Source: JAEXNA01 sp050486105
Lineage (GTDB): Bacteria; Vulcanimicrobiota; Xenobia; Xenobiales; JADMJV01
Assembly: GCA_050486105.1 (NCBI GenBank)
Contig: JBJHCR010000354.1
Span: 1 to 6,326, forward strand
Length of the DNA: 6,326 bases
Reading direction: 5' to 3'
Both the position numbers and the translations under genes were made by a program. Under the pieces are notes generated by a model. It did no database searches. It was not told where the DNA came from and worked only from the letters and a program-made list of their open reading frames with translations. This document shows positions 4,984 through 6,326 of this stretch, one piece after another; within the stretch, counting starts at the first letter, position 1, and each line of letters starts with the position of its first letter.

Positions 4984-5597
4984 GACGTCCTTGGGGAACA
5001 ACCCTATTGGAACTGGTGATCGTCTTTAGCCTTCTGAGTACTTTGCTGGCCTTGGTAGCCATGTATTTCGTCCGGGGGCAGCACTACACCATGGACACCG
5101 AGAGTTACTCCAGCCTGCAAAGGGAGGCTATCCTCACCATCCGAAGGATGAGGGAGCAATTGACTCGCTCTACCGAACGGCACATTGGAGTGGATGAAGT
5201 CGATCAGAGCTTCGTTTACTTCTTGTCCTTTAGGTCTGATAACCCGAATGACCCCTATATTGAATTTGGAGGTCCAGAAAGCCAGGTCATTTGGAAAAAA
5301 TGGGTCTGCTTCTTTCACGACGCGGAACAGGAAGAGGCCTTACAGGCAGATATTCCCTTGGCCACACCGACATTTTCCCTACTGACCAAACCTCTACCCG
5401 ACGTCAGCCTTTCATCCTTCCAAGCCGCACAGCAAAAGACTCTGGGACGACAAATTCGCTCACTAACCTTTCACACGGCCGAGAATGTCATTCTCATCTC
5501 CCTTTCGGCAGTCGGAGAGTCACCGGTTCCGGGTAGGACTGCAGAAGACAAGGTCCTGGAAATTCATCTCAACTCAAAAGTAACCCTGACCAATTAG
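4980..5597 (+). CDS. PilW/GspJ-like minor pilin
   Basis: This 205-residue prepilin has a short leader (MRRPWG) and a canonical site: G6 is followed by TTLLE, placing E11 at +5. A hydrophobic helix spans 7-31. The downstream part (YSSLQREAILTIRRMREQLTRST) is typical of PilW/GspJ-type proteins, which have a long amphipathic helix before the globular beta domain. AGAAGGG at 4964-4970 lies 9 nt before the GTG at 4980, supporting that start over the TTG at 4977. The GTG overlaps the preceding TGA. Such minor pilins form the tip complex that starts pilus or pseudopilus assembly. The two systems cannot be told apart from the window. Confidence 0.8.
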   Translation: MRRPWGTTLLELVIVFSLLSTLLALVAMYFVRGQHYTMDTESYSSLQREAILTIRRMREQLTRSTERHIGVDEVDQSFVYFLSFRSDNPNDPYIEFGGPESQVIWKKWVCFFHDAEQEEALQADIPLATPTFSLLTKPLPDVSLSSFQAAQQKTLGRQIRSLTFHTAENVILISLSAVGESPVPGRTAEDKVLEIHLNSKVTLTN

Positions 5598-5631
5598 CAA
5601 CACTGTGATAAACTCTAAGAAGGGAGCGACA

Positions 5632-6326
5632 ATGGCTAGCCTTAGGTCCGATACGATGAATCGAGTACAACAGTCGAGAGGCGTGGTTTTTCCTGCCGTG
5701 CTCACCGTGACCTTGGTCCTCATAATCCTCACCTCCCTGCTGCTCGCCCTGGGAACCAGCAGTCTCCGATTGGTGAGTTTCGATCTCCAATCGGACCAAG
5801 CCTATTACGCCGCCGAGGCAGGTCTAGTCCAAGCCATCAACGACTATATTCATGCCACTGGGAATCCTCCGGTCAGTTACTCAGGAACCCTTCCCTTAAC
5901 TGGTGCCAAATACACGGTCACCGCCTATGAGAATGTCACAGATAGTCCCATGTCGGGTCCATCGGGGATCAGTATCCCTCCGGGGACGGTATACTTCTTG
6001 TCGGAGGGAAAGACTCGGAGCCAGAACACTCGAAAAGTTGGTGCCTTACTGAGAATTGGGGCTGGAGCTTTCAGAGCGGGGGTCCTTGCTGAACGCGTGC
6101 ATGGGGAGGCTTCCAACTTTATCTCCTACGATTCGCGAAGCAATATCGATCCTAACGCATCCCAACTCCCCGGCCAGGGAATACTGACCAGTAGTCGCAC
6201 CGGGACCCACCTGAATCCGCAATTTACCCTCCTCGACACCACGGTAGCCGGGGCGGTGTACACCGCCCCAGGCACCTCACCTGAGACCCAGATCGCTAAG
6301 AGTGGTAGCACCACCGTAGACTACGA
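5632..6326 (+). CDS. PilX/GspK-like pilin, partial at window end
   Basis: 231 codons are visible and the gene continues past the edge. The leader ends SRG (15-17), followed by a hydrophobic helix, VVFPAVLTVTLVLIILTSLLL (residues 18 to 38). The conserved AYYAAEAG motif (57-64) is the hallmark of the PilX N-terminal family. Position +5 after G17 is Ala (A22), not Glu. Loss of this glutamate is known for GspK, which caps the pseudopilus tip, so a capping role is a reasonable inference. The rest is Ser/Thr/Gly-rich and beta-like, as in large tip adhesins or GspK-like proteins. AGGGAG at 5621-5626 lies 5 nt before ATG 5632, 34 nt after the previous stop, consistent with one operon. ATG at 5656 is a weaker alternative. 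Confidence 0.8.
   Translation, partial: MASLRSDTMNRVQQSRGVVFPAVLTVTLVLIILTSLLLALGTSSLRLVSFDLQSDQAYYAAEAGLVQAINDYIHATGNPPVSYSGTLPLTGAKYTVTAYENVTDSPMSGPSGISIPPGTVYFLSEGKTRSQNTRKVGALLRIGAGAFRAGVLAERVHGEASNFISYDSRSNIDPNASQLPGQGILTSSRTGTHLNPQFTLLDTTVAGAVYTAPGTSPETQIAKSGSTTVDY

Overview
The window looks like a piece of a metagenome-assembled bacterial chromosome of moderate GC content, probably from a diderm: it encodes a lipobox lipoprotein and a run of type IV-pilin-like proteins. A block of ten Ns and a short, very GC-rich stretch beside it show that the scaffold was joined imperfectly. I cannot assign a phylum from the sequence.

Left part (1-2583). A gene running off the left edge on the minus strand is the N-terminal half of an enolase-superfamily enzyme, best matched to L-Ala-D/L-Glu (dipeptide) epimerases. 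Divergent from it are two tandem paralogues (762-1562 and 1759-2583). Both begin MQANINF, continue through a Gly/Pro/Met-rich low-complexity region with an almost pure methionine block, and end in different papain-like (CHAP or NlpC/P60-type) cysteine hydrolase domains. Each has its own promoter, and the two promoters share matched elements at the same spacing. The first gene ends in a good intrinsic terminator. This pair is the most unusual content of the window: a common N-terminal module joined to different hydrolase domains, with no Sec signal.

Middle (2587-3513). A convergent hypothetical gene lies on the minus strand, its stop 3 nt from that of the second hydrolase. It is followed by a 378-bp gene-free stretch that carries a 169-bp MITE-like element with 22-bp terminal inverted repeats.

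Right part (3514-6326). A lipoprotein with an internally duplicated domain is interrupted by the assembly gap and an apparently foreign GC-rich fragment. Three consecutive pilin-like genes follow (PilV/GspI-like, PilW/GspJ-like, PilX/GspK-like), the last cut by the window edge. They form an operon, with a 4-nt overlap between the first two and a Shine-Dalgarno before the third, and probably encode minor pilins that prime or cap a type IV pilus or type II secretion pseudopilus.

Working together: the epimerase and the NlpC/P60-type domains could both act on peptidoglycan peptides (inference). The pilin cluster is a separate unit.
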